DNA of 64,000 nucleotides from Gnetum montanum. Lineage: Eukaryota > Streptophyta > Gnetopsida > Gnetales > Gnetaceae. The stretch lies in NCBI GenBank assembly GCA_015680685.1, contig MNCI01023407.1, positions 91,605 to 155,604 of the forward strand. Reading direction: 5' to 3'. The notes under the pieces are model-generated. The model searched no databases. It was not told where the DNA came from and saw nothing but the letters and a program-made list of their open reading frames with translations. Positions 10,501 through 22,560 of the stretch are shown in pieces (positions within the stretch are counted from its first letter, which is position 1; each line of letters opens with the position of its first letter). Both the position numbers and the translations under genes were made by a program.

Positions 10501-10985
10501 ATGCTATTTCTGATTAGATCAAGTCTGGCAATCTTCCCATGAAAAGATCTAACCCAAGAAGTCCTTTCATTTACCTGCAAATCACTGGACATGAGCCATG
10601 CAAGGCTCTTCTTGATTCTAGTTCTAGTGTCAGTTTCATCTCTCATGACATGTATAAGATCTGGAACCTACCACCTCTCAAGAAAAGAAACATTATTTTA
10701 GAATTGGTAGACCAATCAATTACTATTCCTCTGGGATTAGTGGTGGACATTGTGACCACAATTATTGGGTGGTCCTATCTTATCGATTTTCTAGTGATCA
10801 AGGTTGAAAAATACAAAGGTGACTTCCCCATCATTATGGGAAGGGCTTGGTTGAGCACGGTCAATGCACGTATAGGCATAAGGAACCTATCCTTAGAATT
10901 CTCCAAGGAAAATGAATTTGGAAAGTTAGAGAACAAGTGCACTCCATGCATTGCGTACAATGATAATGGGTGCAATTGTGTGTAG
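10500..10985 (+). pseudogene. element A aspartic protease
   Basis: Retropepsin-like domain: PFIYLQITGHEPCKALLDSS (about 10563-10622), MYKIWNLPPLKKRNI, SITIPLGLV, then FPIIMGRAWLST (10828-10860). The catalytic D-S/T-G is D-S-S here, so the glycine is lost. The C-terminal NDNGCNCV ends at a stop at 10983-10985, where sister element B has the same C-rich end. Confidence 0.82.
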
Positions 10986-11128
10986 AAAAGCTAGTTTTTT
11001 AAAAGTACATCTATTAAAGCATGTAATCAGTGTGCACAAGAAATAGAAATACAAAGGTGCCTATATGCAATAGCCACAAAGTAGGTGAGCACCTAGTGGG
11101 TGATTGCTGACTCAAGTAGTAGCACATT

Positions 11129-12365
11129 ATGCATGCAAGAACTAAGAGCCTAACATGTGCATATGTTGAAAGCATGGATAAACTTGAGCAAGTTCATCAC
11201 CAGCTCTATGATAATGAAGATGCTGATACCTATTGGGGAGAGTTTGAAATCCCTAATAACTTCAAGCAAGAGCCCCTAGAGCTAAAAAATTTACCAGTTG
11301 ACATGGAGTATGTATTCTTAAACAATGGTCAACTAGTTATAATTAATGCCAAACTTGCTCCTAAACAAAAAAGAAAAGTTGTTAAAGGTGGTTAACAAAT
11401 TTCCAATAGCCTTTGCTTGGTCATATCTTAAAAAGGCAAGAATCAATCTAAGGATATGCTAGCATTACATTTACACCTACCCAGCCATGAAACCAAGAAG
11501 GTAGCCACAAAGGCAAGTGAATCCAAAATTGAAGCGTATTGTTAAAGAGAAAATAGAGCAACTCCTTGAGGTAGGGTTCATCTATCCCATTGTGGATAGT
11601 AAGTGGGTTAGTCCACTTGTAATTGTGCCAAAGAAAGATGGCAAATGGCATGTTTGCATCAACTTTAGGTTGTTGAACATGGTGACATTTAAACATCACT
11701 TTCCATTATCATTTTTGAATCAAGTGTTGGAAACCATATCTAGGAATTACTATTATAGCTTCTTGGATGGTTATAGTGGCTATAACCAAATCCAAATTGC
11801 ACTAGAAAATCAAGCCAAGACAATATTCACGAGTCCCTAGGAAAATTTTTCATATTGTAAGATGTCATTTGGTCTATGCAACCCTGCAACATTTCAATGT
11901 TTGGTTGTTAGTATTTTCCAATAGCAAATCGGTAGTGTTGTGGAAGTCTTCATGGATAATTTCTCCACCTATGGAGCTATGTTTGAGCAAGTCTTGGACC
12001 ACCTTGAGCAAGTACTAAAGAGATGTGTCGAAACAAATATGTGGCACAATTGGAAAAAGATTCATCTCATGGTCCAAGAATGCATTGTGTTGGGGCATTG
12101 AATTTCACAAGAAGGGATTGAGGTCAACCCAAAAAAGATAAGGGTCATCGAAGGAATTACACACCAACTAGAGATGATTAAAGATGTCAGATCATTCCTT
12201 AGACATACAGGCTACTACTAGCAATTCATAGAGAATTTCTCTAAGATCACAAAGTTGTCAGTCAAGCTTACAAAGAAAGATATTTTGTTCATCTAGACCA
12301 AGGAGTGCGAACATGCATTCCAACAATTAAAGAAATAAATCATAGAAACTCTAATTTTATAGGCA
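11129..12365 (+). pseudogene. element A reverse transcriptase, interrupted by element C
   Basis: A linker ORF (11129-11395) with LPVDMEYVFLNNGQ leads into the RT. Fingers and palm run from NPKLKRIVKEKIEQLL (11518) through WVSPLVIVPKKDGKWH and FLDGYSGYNQIQI to a stop at 11838-11840. The catalytic YxDD-type motif at about 11946-11960 reads VFMDN: the second Asp is Asn. The RT thumb (FIENFSK, HAFQQLK) follows with several stops. The frame is cut at 12370 by element C and resumes at 20774 as the RNase H domain, giving the uninterrupted joint ALD-x-FKP. Confidence 0.88.
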
Positions 12366-12370
12366 CTAGA

Positions 12371-13548
12371 TGAAACATCACAAAATTTTGGGTCTTGGCA
12401 TCTCGACTGCAAATTTGGCTAAGTATCAAAATGGTGGACTTTGCCCAAATTTTTCTAAGTGTTAAGTGTAGTTACCTTCAACTACTAGTTTTGCAATATT
12501 TTTTTCTAACTATTGAGTTACGCATCCTATGTGTAACATGGGGTGAGTGTAGCAACTAGAGTTAGAAAATTTTTGAACTTTTCTGGTCACCTTCAAACTT
12601 AGAAATTTTTTTGAATTTTTCTCATAGTCCCACCTATCACACTACCACGTGGTGCTTGATCCACATTTTGGGCTAACCCTAGTCCTATAAATACCCCTTG
12701 ACCTCCAATGTTTTAAAAATTGGCATTCTCAAGTGATTGACATTCCTAGGTGGTTGGCATTCTCAAACAGTTGGCATTCCCAATTGGTTGGCATTCCTTG
12801 GACATGAGCATTTTTAGCACTTGGCATTTGGCATTTGGTACTAAGCATATTTGGGCGAATGAGACCCAGATGCACTAGTAGAGAGGTAGAGTTGCATTCT
12901 ACGACCCACTACAGCCCCATCGTAGCCTTGCAGGACATCATAGCCCATGGTACACTATGGCGACCAACCCAGCAGACATGGTTCATCATAGCAAGCACTA
13001 GACTTCATGACCTAACACCACCAAGACTGTGACTATGCTTCCACTATGCCTGTTGTACACTATGTACCTTCCAAGATCCTTTTTGAGTTAACTATGTTTC
13101 CATTTGGGGTGGTGTTCTATTTTTCTCTTCTCTTTTTAGCATTTTATTGGATTTTTTCATCTTTTTGCACTTTTTCACATGTCATCGTGCTATACTACGC
13201 CTAGGTCGTAGTCTCCGTGAGTTGACATTCTCATTTTGGTTGAAACCGTTAGCTATGCTTACCTCCATTCTGTGGCTACACTCTACACTTAGCACCATGA
13301 AGCACCACTTTGACGTTTAGCATTATTTTGCATTATTTGTACTTGCATTTTGGCTAACCATGCCACCTTCCCCCTTCGGTTGCACCCACCATCCCAATTG
13401 CAATCAACAAAGTCCTTGTTTGATTGACAAGACCATCCAGGGCACTCTGCCTTCATTTTCTAGCAAGGCCCTTGCGTGGAGGTGGGTTAAGGCTATGCAT
13501 CCGTTGATCCCTTGGTGATTCCAACCACTGATGTTTTTGGTCATTATA
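12371..13548 (+). repeat. 5' LTR of element C
   Basis: A 1178-bp LTR beginning TGAAACATCAC and ending TCATTATA, which lacks the usual terminal CA; the right LTR ends TTGTTATA likewise. TATA box TATAAATA at 12686-12693. Downstream (about 12720-12805) a TTGGCATTC-type unit of about 19-20 bp is repeated five times. Paired with 19601-20773. Confidence 0.88.
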
Positions 13549-13555
13549 GTTTTTT

Positions 13556-13572
13556 TGGCACTAGAAGAAGGG
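13556..13572 (+). other. putative primer binding site of element C
   Basis: TGGCACTAGAAGAAGGG starts seven bases after the LTR end and begins with the TGG common to all tRNA-primed elements. I do not assign the tRNA. Confidence 0.5.
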
Positions 13573-13805
13573 CCTCGTCATTTCCATTTGAATTTTCTGA
13601 TTGTTGTCCCACGTGCTCTTTCCACCACCGGTTGGTGTAGGTTGGATCTCGTCGTTGGTTCCCTTAGAACCCCACTGGACAAAAGCCAAAGCGTATCTTT
13701 AGCACTTGACCAAAATTCTAGATGCTTGGGAGAGCATAGCTAGCTCTCAACGTAGAGAGCATAGCCAACTCTAGTGTAGCAAGTGTAGCACCAGAGTTAG
13801 CCATT

Positions 13806-14056
13806 TTTAGTAGCTTTCATAGTTAGCATTTTTTTTTTTGCATTTCCATACTTGGCATTTTTTCTACATTTCCATACTTAGCATTTTTTTTCTTCATTTT
13901 CATACTTAGTCAATTTTTTGCAGTTTCCATACTTATTGATTTTTCTACATTTTTACACTTTTCCATTTTTCTACACTTTTATATTTATCCATTTTTCTAC
14001 TACTAGCAAACTTAGTCATTTTTCTACAATTTTTAGAGTTAGCCATTTTTTGCAAA
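13806..14056 (+). repeat. T-rich tandem repeat in element C leader
   Basis: A degenerate unit of about 22-28 bp, roughly CATTTTTCTACATTTCCATACTTAG, is repeated about ten times between the PBS and the gag region. 13573-13805 holds no gene; it is the 5' leader. Confidence 0.7.
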
Positions 14057-14734
14057 CAAAAACTCTCACAACTTGATCTGTGAACATGAATCAAGATCAA
14101 CTTTCCACATCAATGTCTAACACATTTGACACCATGATCCATCAAAAGTGTGCTATGCTAAGCCACAAACAATACAACTTTGTTTGTGCCAAAATCCAAG
14201 CAGGATTACTAGTGGATCACCTTGACCTAGAGGTAAAACAAGATTATGAACAAGTCCACTAGAATGGATGGGAGAATGGATGGGAGAACAACCCCTTCTT
14301 GTTCAACATAATCCCACTCACAAAGTCCTACCACCATCTATTGTCCCAACTCATCCATACAAATGAGCATGATGCAGGGACAACCTATGAGGAAGTCTCA
14401 CAGGAGGAAGAAGATGAGTTTGAGGCCTGCTCTGAACGTAAGAGCCCCCTCTACATTGTCTTCCAATAATCGCTTCCTAGTATAGCCCCTCCTTGATTTG
14501 GTTCACCTGTCCTCTCCGAGATGGTGACCATGCCAATTCAGCCTTCCTTACAAGTGATTGCTACATTTTCCCAACCCTATGCTCATGCAGAGGCTGCATC
14601 CCAACCTTAAATGATTCAAGCATCCTATGTCTTGCTTGTCTCATCGGTGCCCACGACATCCATCCAATCCACTTGTGTGTGGCCTACCTTAGTCATCACA
14701 CCCATCACTCAGCCAATGCATCAACTAAACCCAT

Positions 14735-14884
14735 CCGCTATGACGTTAAGCTAGCAATGATGATTTGCTACAATGTTAAACTTACAACAACAATTCACTA
14801 TGACATTAAACTAGCAAAGATCATCTGCTAGGATGTTAAACCGGCAATGACCATCCACTATGACATTAAATTGGCAAACTCTGA
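14735..14884 (+). repeat. 30-bp tandem repeat encoding a decapeptide, element C
   Basis: Five head-to-tail 30-bp units around TATGACATTAAACTAGCA. In one frame each encodes ten residues close to I-x-Y-D-V-K-L-A-x-x; the fourth unit has a stop. The frame is part of 14493-14831, upstream of the gag core. Related 30-bp units recur outside any frame at 16310-16380 and 18115-18350. Confidence 0.75.
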
Positions 14885-14958
14885 AACCAACAATCCAACC
14901 CTATGCTATGCAACCAATACAAGCCTAGCCAATACAACCTACTAGCACATCCCCAAGC

Positions 14959-16272
14959 TTGGATCAGGCATTCTCACTAATCCAAAGTTTGATGAAGGAG
15001 ATCAACCAACTCAAAGTTGCCTCCTCTGAAACTATCAAGGTGGTGGACTTCTACCAAGATGACCCCATAAGTCCTACAATCCCACCCCTAACTCTCCCAA
15101 CTGGGGTCCAACTACCTCAACTCACCAAGTATAATGGTAAAGGGGATCCCAACACACACTTGGTCACATTTCCATCTGAGTGCCTACTCCTTCAAGCCTG
15201 GACACACACCATCATGTGCATGTTCCCCATGTCACTCATTGGCAAGGACTTAGACTATTATCATGTGCTACCTAAGGCCTCAATCTCTTCTTTTGAGGAT
15301 CTCATAAGCCAATTTGTGACTTGCTTCAAGTACAACCTGAAGCCTAAAGTAACCCTCAACCAACTCATGTAAGTCAAGCAAGGGCCCCTAGAGCCCATGC
15401 CAAAATTCCTCCAATGCTGGAGCATTGCATTGAGTGAAATGCATGAACCCCTAGTAGAGATGCACCTATTGACCATCTTCAAAGGTGCTGTAAATGACCT
15501 TATCAAGTCCAAACTATATTACCTAGCCCTAAAGTCACTCAGCCAATCCTTTGCCTAAACAAAAGGCATAGAAGAGGCAACCGAAGCTAGTAATGACCCA
15601 GCCTACATGGCCTACAAAAACCAACATGCACATAAGCAAAATGCAACAATGGAAATAGGAGCCACAAGAACAAAAGGAACCAATCGAGGCCTAACGACCA
15701 AGCAACCTAAGGCCCCAGCTCACAAAGCCACCAACTCTAGCACCAACTCACCTACATTAGCAGGAGCTACCCCAAGGCCTAGCTTTAAGTGCAAGGATCA
15801 CTCAAAGTATACACCACTACCAAAGGAACCCTCTAAACTATTGGATAAACTCTTGAAAGCTGAGTAAATCCGACACAAATGAGTATTAGAAATTGCCCGC
15901 CAATGACACGATTAGTACTATAAGCTACTAAGGAATCCCACCTTAGCAATACCAAACATGCCCCCGATCCCACAACATTTCCAACTAGAACAATACTGTC
16001 ATTACCACCAACTATCTAGTCATAGTAAAGATAACTATCATGCTTTTCAAGATGACTTACAAAGAATGATAGAACGGAGCCAATTGGTGCTTGATGCAGT
16101 AACCCAATCCAACACAGATGATGCCCCCTATGTTATAAACTCTATTAGTGTAGGTGGCAAGTCTAAATTCACCCAAAAACCTTTTATGGTCCACGTGCCT
16201 CCTAACAAGGCAAGGATCCCCTTAGCCTCCACAAGCAAGATGCCTCCCTTCATTATCAAAGTGCCACCTTGA
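14959..16272 (+). pseudogene. element C gag, Tat-type, degraded
   Basis: Frame 14959-15372 carries LPQLTKYNGKGDPNTHL (about 15112-15162), the gag core motif (x-Y-G-x-x-DP-x-x-H), and YYHVLPKASISSFEDL. After a stop it continues with QGPLEPMPKFLQCW and a helical region to about 15560, then a Lys/Thr/Ala-rich linker (15607-15867). The frame at 15958-16272 has CHYHQLSSHSKDNYHAF, the Tat-family knuckle that usually reads CxYHxxxGHxTxxCxxL; the last Cys is Tyr. Only a few stops break it, so gag decayed less than in element A. Confidence 0.8.
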
Positions 16273-16309
16273 GCACCCACAACACCCTTTGTGGTCAAGG
16301 TCTCATAGT

Positions 16310-16380
16310 AATCGTCCACTAAGATATTAAATTGGCAACCAAACCAACTATCTGCTAAGATGTTAAACTGGCATGTCACA
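16310..16380 (+). repeat. two further 30-bp units of the element C repeat
   Basis: Two copies of the TAAGATRTTAAAYTGGCA-type unit, here between gag and protease. They are related to 14735-14884 but lie in a different reading frame. 16381-16989 reads only as a basic, Lys/Ala/Pro-rich linker with stops. Confidence 0.6.
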
Positions 16381-16989
16381 GTAACAATAATAAGGTTGCC
16401 ACAATGTGATGGCACCTCACGTAACCAAAGCCCAACAATGGGCAATGTCTTAGTCCCTCCTCCTTCAAGGGCTAATCCCATTAACAACCTAGGTAGGCCT
16501 ACTAAATGGCAATGCAAGGGGACAAATGAGCGCCTCACAACCCCCATGGCTAAAGCAAAGGCCATAACTAACAAGCAACAACTGAACACTAGGGCCCATG
16601 CCCCCAAGCAAGCCAAGAAATCCAAGTCCAAGTCCCCTTCACGAGAGATTTGTCTCTCAAGCTACATGAAGGAAGTCAAGGCCAACACAACAGTTGATGA
16701 TAAGAACTTCATAGCTATACTAACCTAGGTGAAACAAATGCTCAAGTAAAAGAACATAATGTTGAGCTTGTACGACCTGGTCATGACCTCATCTACTCAC
16801 CACCAAGCATTGGCCTAGATTTTGGCCTTCATTCTTATTATGGAGGACATCCCTGAAAATGAGAACATCATTCATGTAATGATGTTACCCCCTACCCCAC
16901 AAGAATCGGGTTCAACATCCCTAGTGTTTCATGACGATGTAGTCAATGTCAACTCCGAATGAGGGGAAGTCACTACAGCTTCGTCATTA

Positions 16990-17450
16990 ATTAGAATACA
17001 TGTTGGGTAGTGCACCATCCGTAGAGTGCATGTCGATGATGGTGTAGCAACAAACGTAGTCTTATATTTTGTCATTGACAAGATAGGCCTAGCAAACAAA
17101 ATCAAGCCAAGCAAGACCATGTGTCTAAAAACCTTCAATGGATCACATGTCACCGTCAGGGATACAATCAACTTAGCCTTCATGGCAAGAGAGAAATTCC
17201 CCACTAGAGCAAATTTCACTATCATAGAGAAGATGCCAAGCTTCAACCTGATCCTAGGCAGGACTTAGCTAGCTCAACTATGGGTCATCTCCTCTCCCAT
17301 CCATCAAGAATTCCACCTTCCATACAAAGGTGTTCAAGTAATCATCCATGGTGATAACGCCTCCTCTCCGGTTGTCCACAACATAGACATGAAGCAAGTG
17401 TCAGAGGTGGAGTTTCTTGATGGTATAGCTACAACAACTAACATGATGCC
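16990..17450 (+). pseudogene. element C aspartic protease
   Basis: Frame 17026-17268 reads VHVDDGVATNVV (catalytic region, usually VDxGS), IKPSKTMCLKTFNGSH, then FNLILGRT followed by a stop. Past the stop the same frame gives LAQLWVISSPIHQEFHLPYK and VQVIIHGDN, which matches the end of Tat/Ogre protease domains. The Asp is present, but the following G-S/T is not canonical. No RT follows. Confidence 0.8.
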
Positions 17451-17459
17451 TAAGGCTAA

Positions 17460-19600
17460 CACACCCAAAATGAGTGGCTGAAGCCAATAGCCTCCCAGAG
17501 GATCCTAAGCCTTGAGCACCCCCTAATCGATGCCCAGTTAGGAAGCAACCACATGACCAAGACTTTCCCTTAGCCAAAAACACACTAAGCACTTGCTTCC
17601 CCCTTGCCTCCATGGGCCATGCATTTTTGGTTTTTACTTGCATTGCATTTGTTTATGCATTTACATTTCACTTGCTTGCCTATTTTACATACTGCTTCAC
17701 TTTGTTTATGCATTTCTATTTTTTTTACGCATCCATCCACTTAGCTTATGCATTGCATTTGAAAAATATCAAAAACACATAAAAATAAAAATAAAAACAT
17801 AAAACTATAAAAACACATGGCCTAAAATGGCCTTAAACTAGCACACGTGGCCTGAAATGGCCTTAAACTATTTTTGTGGCCTGAAATGATCTTAAACTAG
17901 CACACGTGCCTAGAATGGCTTTAAACCATCGCTACGGCCCAAAATGGCCCAAAACTATTGCTTCTCACATTACCTTCCTGTCATTTGTGCATTTTAACTT
18001 TATTACATAGTTTCCACTTGATTTTGTTTTTCTAGTTGATTTTTGCAAGATCTTACAAGCACACAACATAACTACACATGCAGCATTGCACCTCACATAA
18101 GCAAGGTAAGCAAAAAACTGGCACAGACAGTATGCTATGACTATAAACTGGTGTAATAGTTTGCTATGACTATTAATTAGCACAGATCATCCTTAGGTCA
18201 TGACGTTAAACTGACACAACATTCACCATCCACTACGATGTCAAACTGGCACCTAGCAGTCTACTAGGACTATAAACTAGCACATCACGATCTACTAGGA
18301 CCTTAAATTGGATTCACAGCCTGCCAAGACTTTAAATTGGCATGTTGTTAATCTGTTGGAGCACCTACCATTAATGAATCCCTTAGGACACTTGCAGCAT
18401 CATCACCTCCCACCATTCTACTGGTCTTTTGGAGCACCTGCCATTGGTACAACCTTTGGAGCACTTATAGCATCATCACCCTAGCACTTTCACTAGCTTC
18501 TTGAGCATTTGCAACTGGTGCAGCATTTGACGCATTTCTAGCATCTTTGCGTCCAACATTTGCAACATCTTCATATCTAGCATTTTCATTTGCATTTCAT
18601 GTTGTGTGGTTTTGTTGTCTTCTCAAAGTTATGTTTGTAGGATGAAGCCTCAGAGGCGATTGTGCAAACACACATCTCATCACAGTAGCAAGTCCTCACA
18701 TTGCTCCAATTTGCATGATTAGACTAGTTAAGCCACTCAATAGTGCACATCCCCCTCATCCCATTACAGTCTACACACATCCACTCCTTCATCCTAATAG
18801 CCTCTCATCCCTTGCATACTCACGATTGCACATCCCTATGATGCATACACACTATGACATATATGACATTCTCTTCACATTAACTATAGAACCCATGGCA
18901 GAGGTAACACAACTCATCCCATGGGGAGCCTTTGTTGGCTGGTCAAGGTCTAAGTGGATGTAATGCAACTCATCCAGGGGAGGAAACACTTGTCCTATAA
19001 ACACGATGTGGTTGCATCAAAGAAAAGCCCATCTACTCAATGGCCCACACCTTGTAGCTAGCATTCAACAGTAAGTCAAATCCAATGGGGGCTCACCTCA
19101 CAACAAAGCACCAAAAAAATGAAAAAAAATAAAAAAAATAAAAAAAAAGAGAAAAATTGAAAAAACAAAAAAAAAAGAAAAACAAAAAGAAAGGAAAATG
19201 GGAAAAATCACATCCCCAAGCAAATTGACATGATTGTAGCTTTGTAATTTGCCTAACCTTAGATCAACTTTGACTCTCTTATGAGAACTCCGATGAGAGG
19301 TCAACGTTTTAGGGGCAAGCCACTTCATGCCATGGTCACCATCAATCATGTTGACTTCACATCTTACATTAGGATACACTATTTGCATTTTATTTCCTCT
19401 GCTTGCATTTCATTTCCCTAGCACATTGCCTACACACTTGGCTGCAGCACACCCTTATCCATAGCACTCTTGAACATGGTGGAACGACACCCAATCTAGT
19501 ACCGACGAGAAATGTTGGTGCCACATCTACTGTGGTGTTTTGTAATTATTTGTCAACATCTCTTTGGCCGCTCCTCCAGATGTTAATAAAGAGGGACCAT
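17460..19600 (+). mobile_element. element C repeat-rich non-coding region
   Basis: No protein domain can be read. Contents: four or five units of about 36 bp around CACGTGGCCTGAAATGGCC (17815-17960); about eight degenerate 30-bp units of the TATGAC..TTAAACTGGCA type (18115-18350); three units of about 95 bp with GGAGCACC..GCATCATCACC (18355-18545); an A-rich tract (19108-19206). The last bases, AATAAAGAGGGACCAT (19585-19600), include the polypurine tract. This replaces RT-RH-INT. Confidence 0.75.
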
Positions 19601-20773
19601 TGAAATGCTAGAAAATTTTTGGTCTTAGTGTCTCGATTGCAAATTTAGCTAAGTGTTAAAATGATGACACTTTACCCAAATTTTTCTAAGTGTTAAGTGT
19701 AGTTAGCTCCAACTACCATTTTTGTAATTTTTTTCTAACTGCTAAGTTACATGTCCCACACATAACACATGGTGAGCATAGTAGCCAAAGTTAGCAAATT
19801 TTTGAACTTTTCTGATCACCTCTAAACTTAAAAAATTTTCTAAATTTTTCTCGTACTCCCACCTACCACACTACCACATGGTGCTCAATCCAAATTTTAG
19901 GCTAACCCTAGCCTTATAAATACCCCTAGACTTCCAACGTTTTAACATTTGGCATTCCCAAGCGATTGACATTCCCAAGCGGTTGGCGTTCTCAAACAGT
20001 TGGCATTCCCAAGTGGTTGGCATTCCTTAGACATGAGCATTTTTAGCACTTAGAATTTAGCATTCGGCACTAAGCATATTTGGGTGAATGAGACCCAAAT
20101 GCACTAGCAAATAGGTAGACTTGCATTCTACAATCGACTATAATCCCATCATAGCCCTACAAGACACCAGAACCCATGGTACACTGTGGCGACCAACCCA
20201 GCAAGCACGATTCATCACGGCGAGCACCAAACTTCATGACTTGACACCACCGAGACTGTGACTACACTTGCACTATGCTTGTTGTGCACTGTGTACCTTC
20301 TAAGACTCTTTTGGAGTTAACTAAATCCCCATTTGGGGTGGTGTTCCATTTCTCTCTCCTCCTTTTAGCATTTTATTGCATTTTTTTTGTATCTTGTTGC
20401 ACTTTTCACGCATCGTCATGCTTTACTACACTCAGGTGGTAGTTTTTGTGGGTTAACACTCTCATTTTAGTTGAAACCCTTGGCTACACTTGCCCTCATT
20501 CCATGGCTACACTCTACATTTAGCATCGCGAAGCACTTCTTTGACACTTAGCACCATGTTCAATTGTTTGCACTTACATTTCAGCTAACCATGTTGCCCC
20601 CAGTTGCACCCACCACCCCAGTTGTAATCAATAAAGTCCCTATTCGATCAACAAGATCGTCTAGGGCACTCCACCTTCATTTTTCAATAAGGCCCTCATG
20701 CGATGGTGGGGTTAAGGTTGTGTGTTCGTTGACCCCTTGGTGATTTGAGCTACTGACATTTTCAATTGTTATA
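19601..20773 (+). repeat. 3' LTR of element C
   Basis: A 1173-bp LTR matching 12371-13548 along its whole length, with many substitutions. Followed directly by the TSD CTAGA. Confidence 0.88.
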
Positions 20774-20778
20774 CTAGA

Positions 20779-21165
20779 CTAGTTCAAACCATGTCACATA
20801 ATAACAGATGCATCTAATTATTCTTTAGAAGCAGTGCTTACACAGCTGGATGATAAGAAATGTCTATATTATATCCACTACATGAACCAAAGCATTATGG
20901 GTGCACAATTGAATTACACTACAACTAAAAAAGAACTAATGGGTGTGGTGTTTGCTCTTAAGAAGTTCAGGTGCTATGTGCTTAGCTACAAGGTGTTTGT
21001 GCACACAGACTACAATGCCATCTATTTCCTAATGAACAAGCTAATGGTGAGCCCTTGTATCATACGGTGGCTTGTAGGAATTTGATTTCATGATGGTAGA
21101 TCAGAAGGAAACTGAGAATGTGATTGCTGACCACCTCTCTCGATTAAGATGGGACAACAAAGAGG
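20779..21165 (+). pseudogene. element A RNase H domain
   Basis: Continues the RT frame after element C: ITDASNYSLEAVLTQLDDKK, IMGAQLNYTTTKKELMGVVF and VFVHTDYNAIYFLMNK are the RNase H blocks of gypsy RTs, with the Asp (TDAS), Glu (KKE) and Asp (TDY) ligands kept. After a frameshift near 21085, TENVIADHLSRLRW marks the end of the domain and the tether to integrase. Confidence 0.88.
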
Positions 21166-21269
21166 AGAAGAGCCTAATATCTGATCAATTCCCAAATGAA
21201 CTCCTCTTTACTGCTACAATAAATGAACAAATGCACACAAAACCAAAATGGTATAATGGCATCCTCACT

Positions 21270-22560
21270 TATCTTCTCACTTAGGAGATGCCGCAATATC
21301 TTTACTTTAGAAAGAAACAACAATTTCTTCATCGGGCCAAATACTTCATGGAAATCAACATACACCTTTACAAGGTGTGCGCCAATGGCTTGGTTCACTA
21401 GTATGTGCCTAATGTAGATCAATTACGTATTCTCTAAGATGCTCATGAATGCCCTTGCGAAAGCCATTATGTAGGGAGACTAATAGCCATAAAAATTCTA
21501 ATGGTGGGATATTACTAGCCTACAATCTTCAGGGATGCCCATCAATTTGTTCGATCTTGTGAATGCTGCCAACAAGATGGTGGGATGACTACATGAATGG
21601 AGGATTCTCAATAGTAGATTCAACCATTGGAGCCCTTTGATATTTGGAGCATAGACTTCATGGGTCCCATCACATCCATGTCCAACAAAAAATCATATAT
21701 TATAGTAGTAGTCGACTACTGCACCAAATGTGTAGAAGTAGTGGCCGTTGATGATTATACATCATCCACTATTGCTCGATTCATACAATAAAATGTTGTA
21801 AATAGGTTTGGTTGCCACGTGCATTGATTTTTGATAATGAAACCCATTTCACAGGTGCCACCTTTTGCAAGTTAATGCAACACTTGGGGGTTGACCATAA
21901 ATTAATAACACCTTACCACCCCTAAGCCAATAGTCAAGCAGAAGTCACCAATAGGGAGATTACTAGAATCTTAACAAGAATCATAAGCAAATATAGAAAA
22001 TATTGGAGCACAAAACTCAATGATGCGCTATGGGCTTATCACTTAACATGGAAATTTCCTATTGGCTACTCTTGCTATGAGCTAGTGTACGGGAAACTCC
22101 TAACACTCCCAATCCAATTTGGGCTCCATACACTTTCAACAGCCTGTGACTTGGACTTTGACTTAAGTCTAGCACAAAGAGAATGATTTCTCAACCTATA
22201 CGTGCTAGATGAAAATTGACTAGTGGCCCTATCTTTGAATGAAGTGCACAAGACATACAACAAAACATGACATGACCTAAGGATAAGGAGAGTAGAATTC
22301 CAACCAGGTGATAAGGTTCTCTACTGGAACCCCACATACATACCTTAGAAGACAAAGTTCCAAACATTGTGGGAGGAACCTTACATAGTCACTAAAACCT
22401 TTCCTTCTAGGGCCATGACCATCTACAAACCTAAGAGTTCTAATAAAAGGTAGTTGATCAACATCCAACAAATAAAGCTTTTTCATGAGCCCAAGCAAGC
22501 TAATGCAACAAATACCTTAACAGATGGACAACCACGTTCAATTTTTTGGATCTCCTCCTT
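21270..22560 (+). pseudogene. element A integrase
   Basis: The zinc-binding part reads HRAKYFMEIN..CANGLVH, DAHECPC..HYVGR and CECCQQDGG (about 21330-21580). The DDE core starts with EPFDIWSIDFMGPI (about 21630-21670), continues with VVVDYCTKCVEV, then a frameshift and DNETHF (about 21835). The C-terminal part has FQPGDKVLYWNP (about 22301-22333) and ends near IFWISSL. At least ten stops and several indels. There is no chromodomain-like end. Confidence 0.85.

Larger units (their letters stand above)
12371..20773 (+). mobile_element. Tat-like, non-autonomous Ty3/gypsy element C nested in element A
   Basis: 5' LTR 12371-13548, PBS-like 13556-13572, gag region 14735-16272, protease 16990-17450, repeat-rich non-coding part 17460-19600, polypurine tract about 19586-19600, 3' LTR 19601-20773. 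TSD CTAGA at 12366-12370 and 20774-20778 is exact. Gag with the CxYHxxxxHS-type motif and the protease ending ILGRT-LAQLWVISSPIHQ belong to the Tat/Ogre branch. No RT, RNase H or integrase is present, so it must have moved with enzymes from another element. 8.4 kb in total. Confidence 0.9.
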
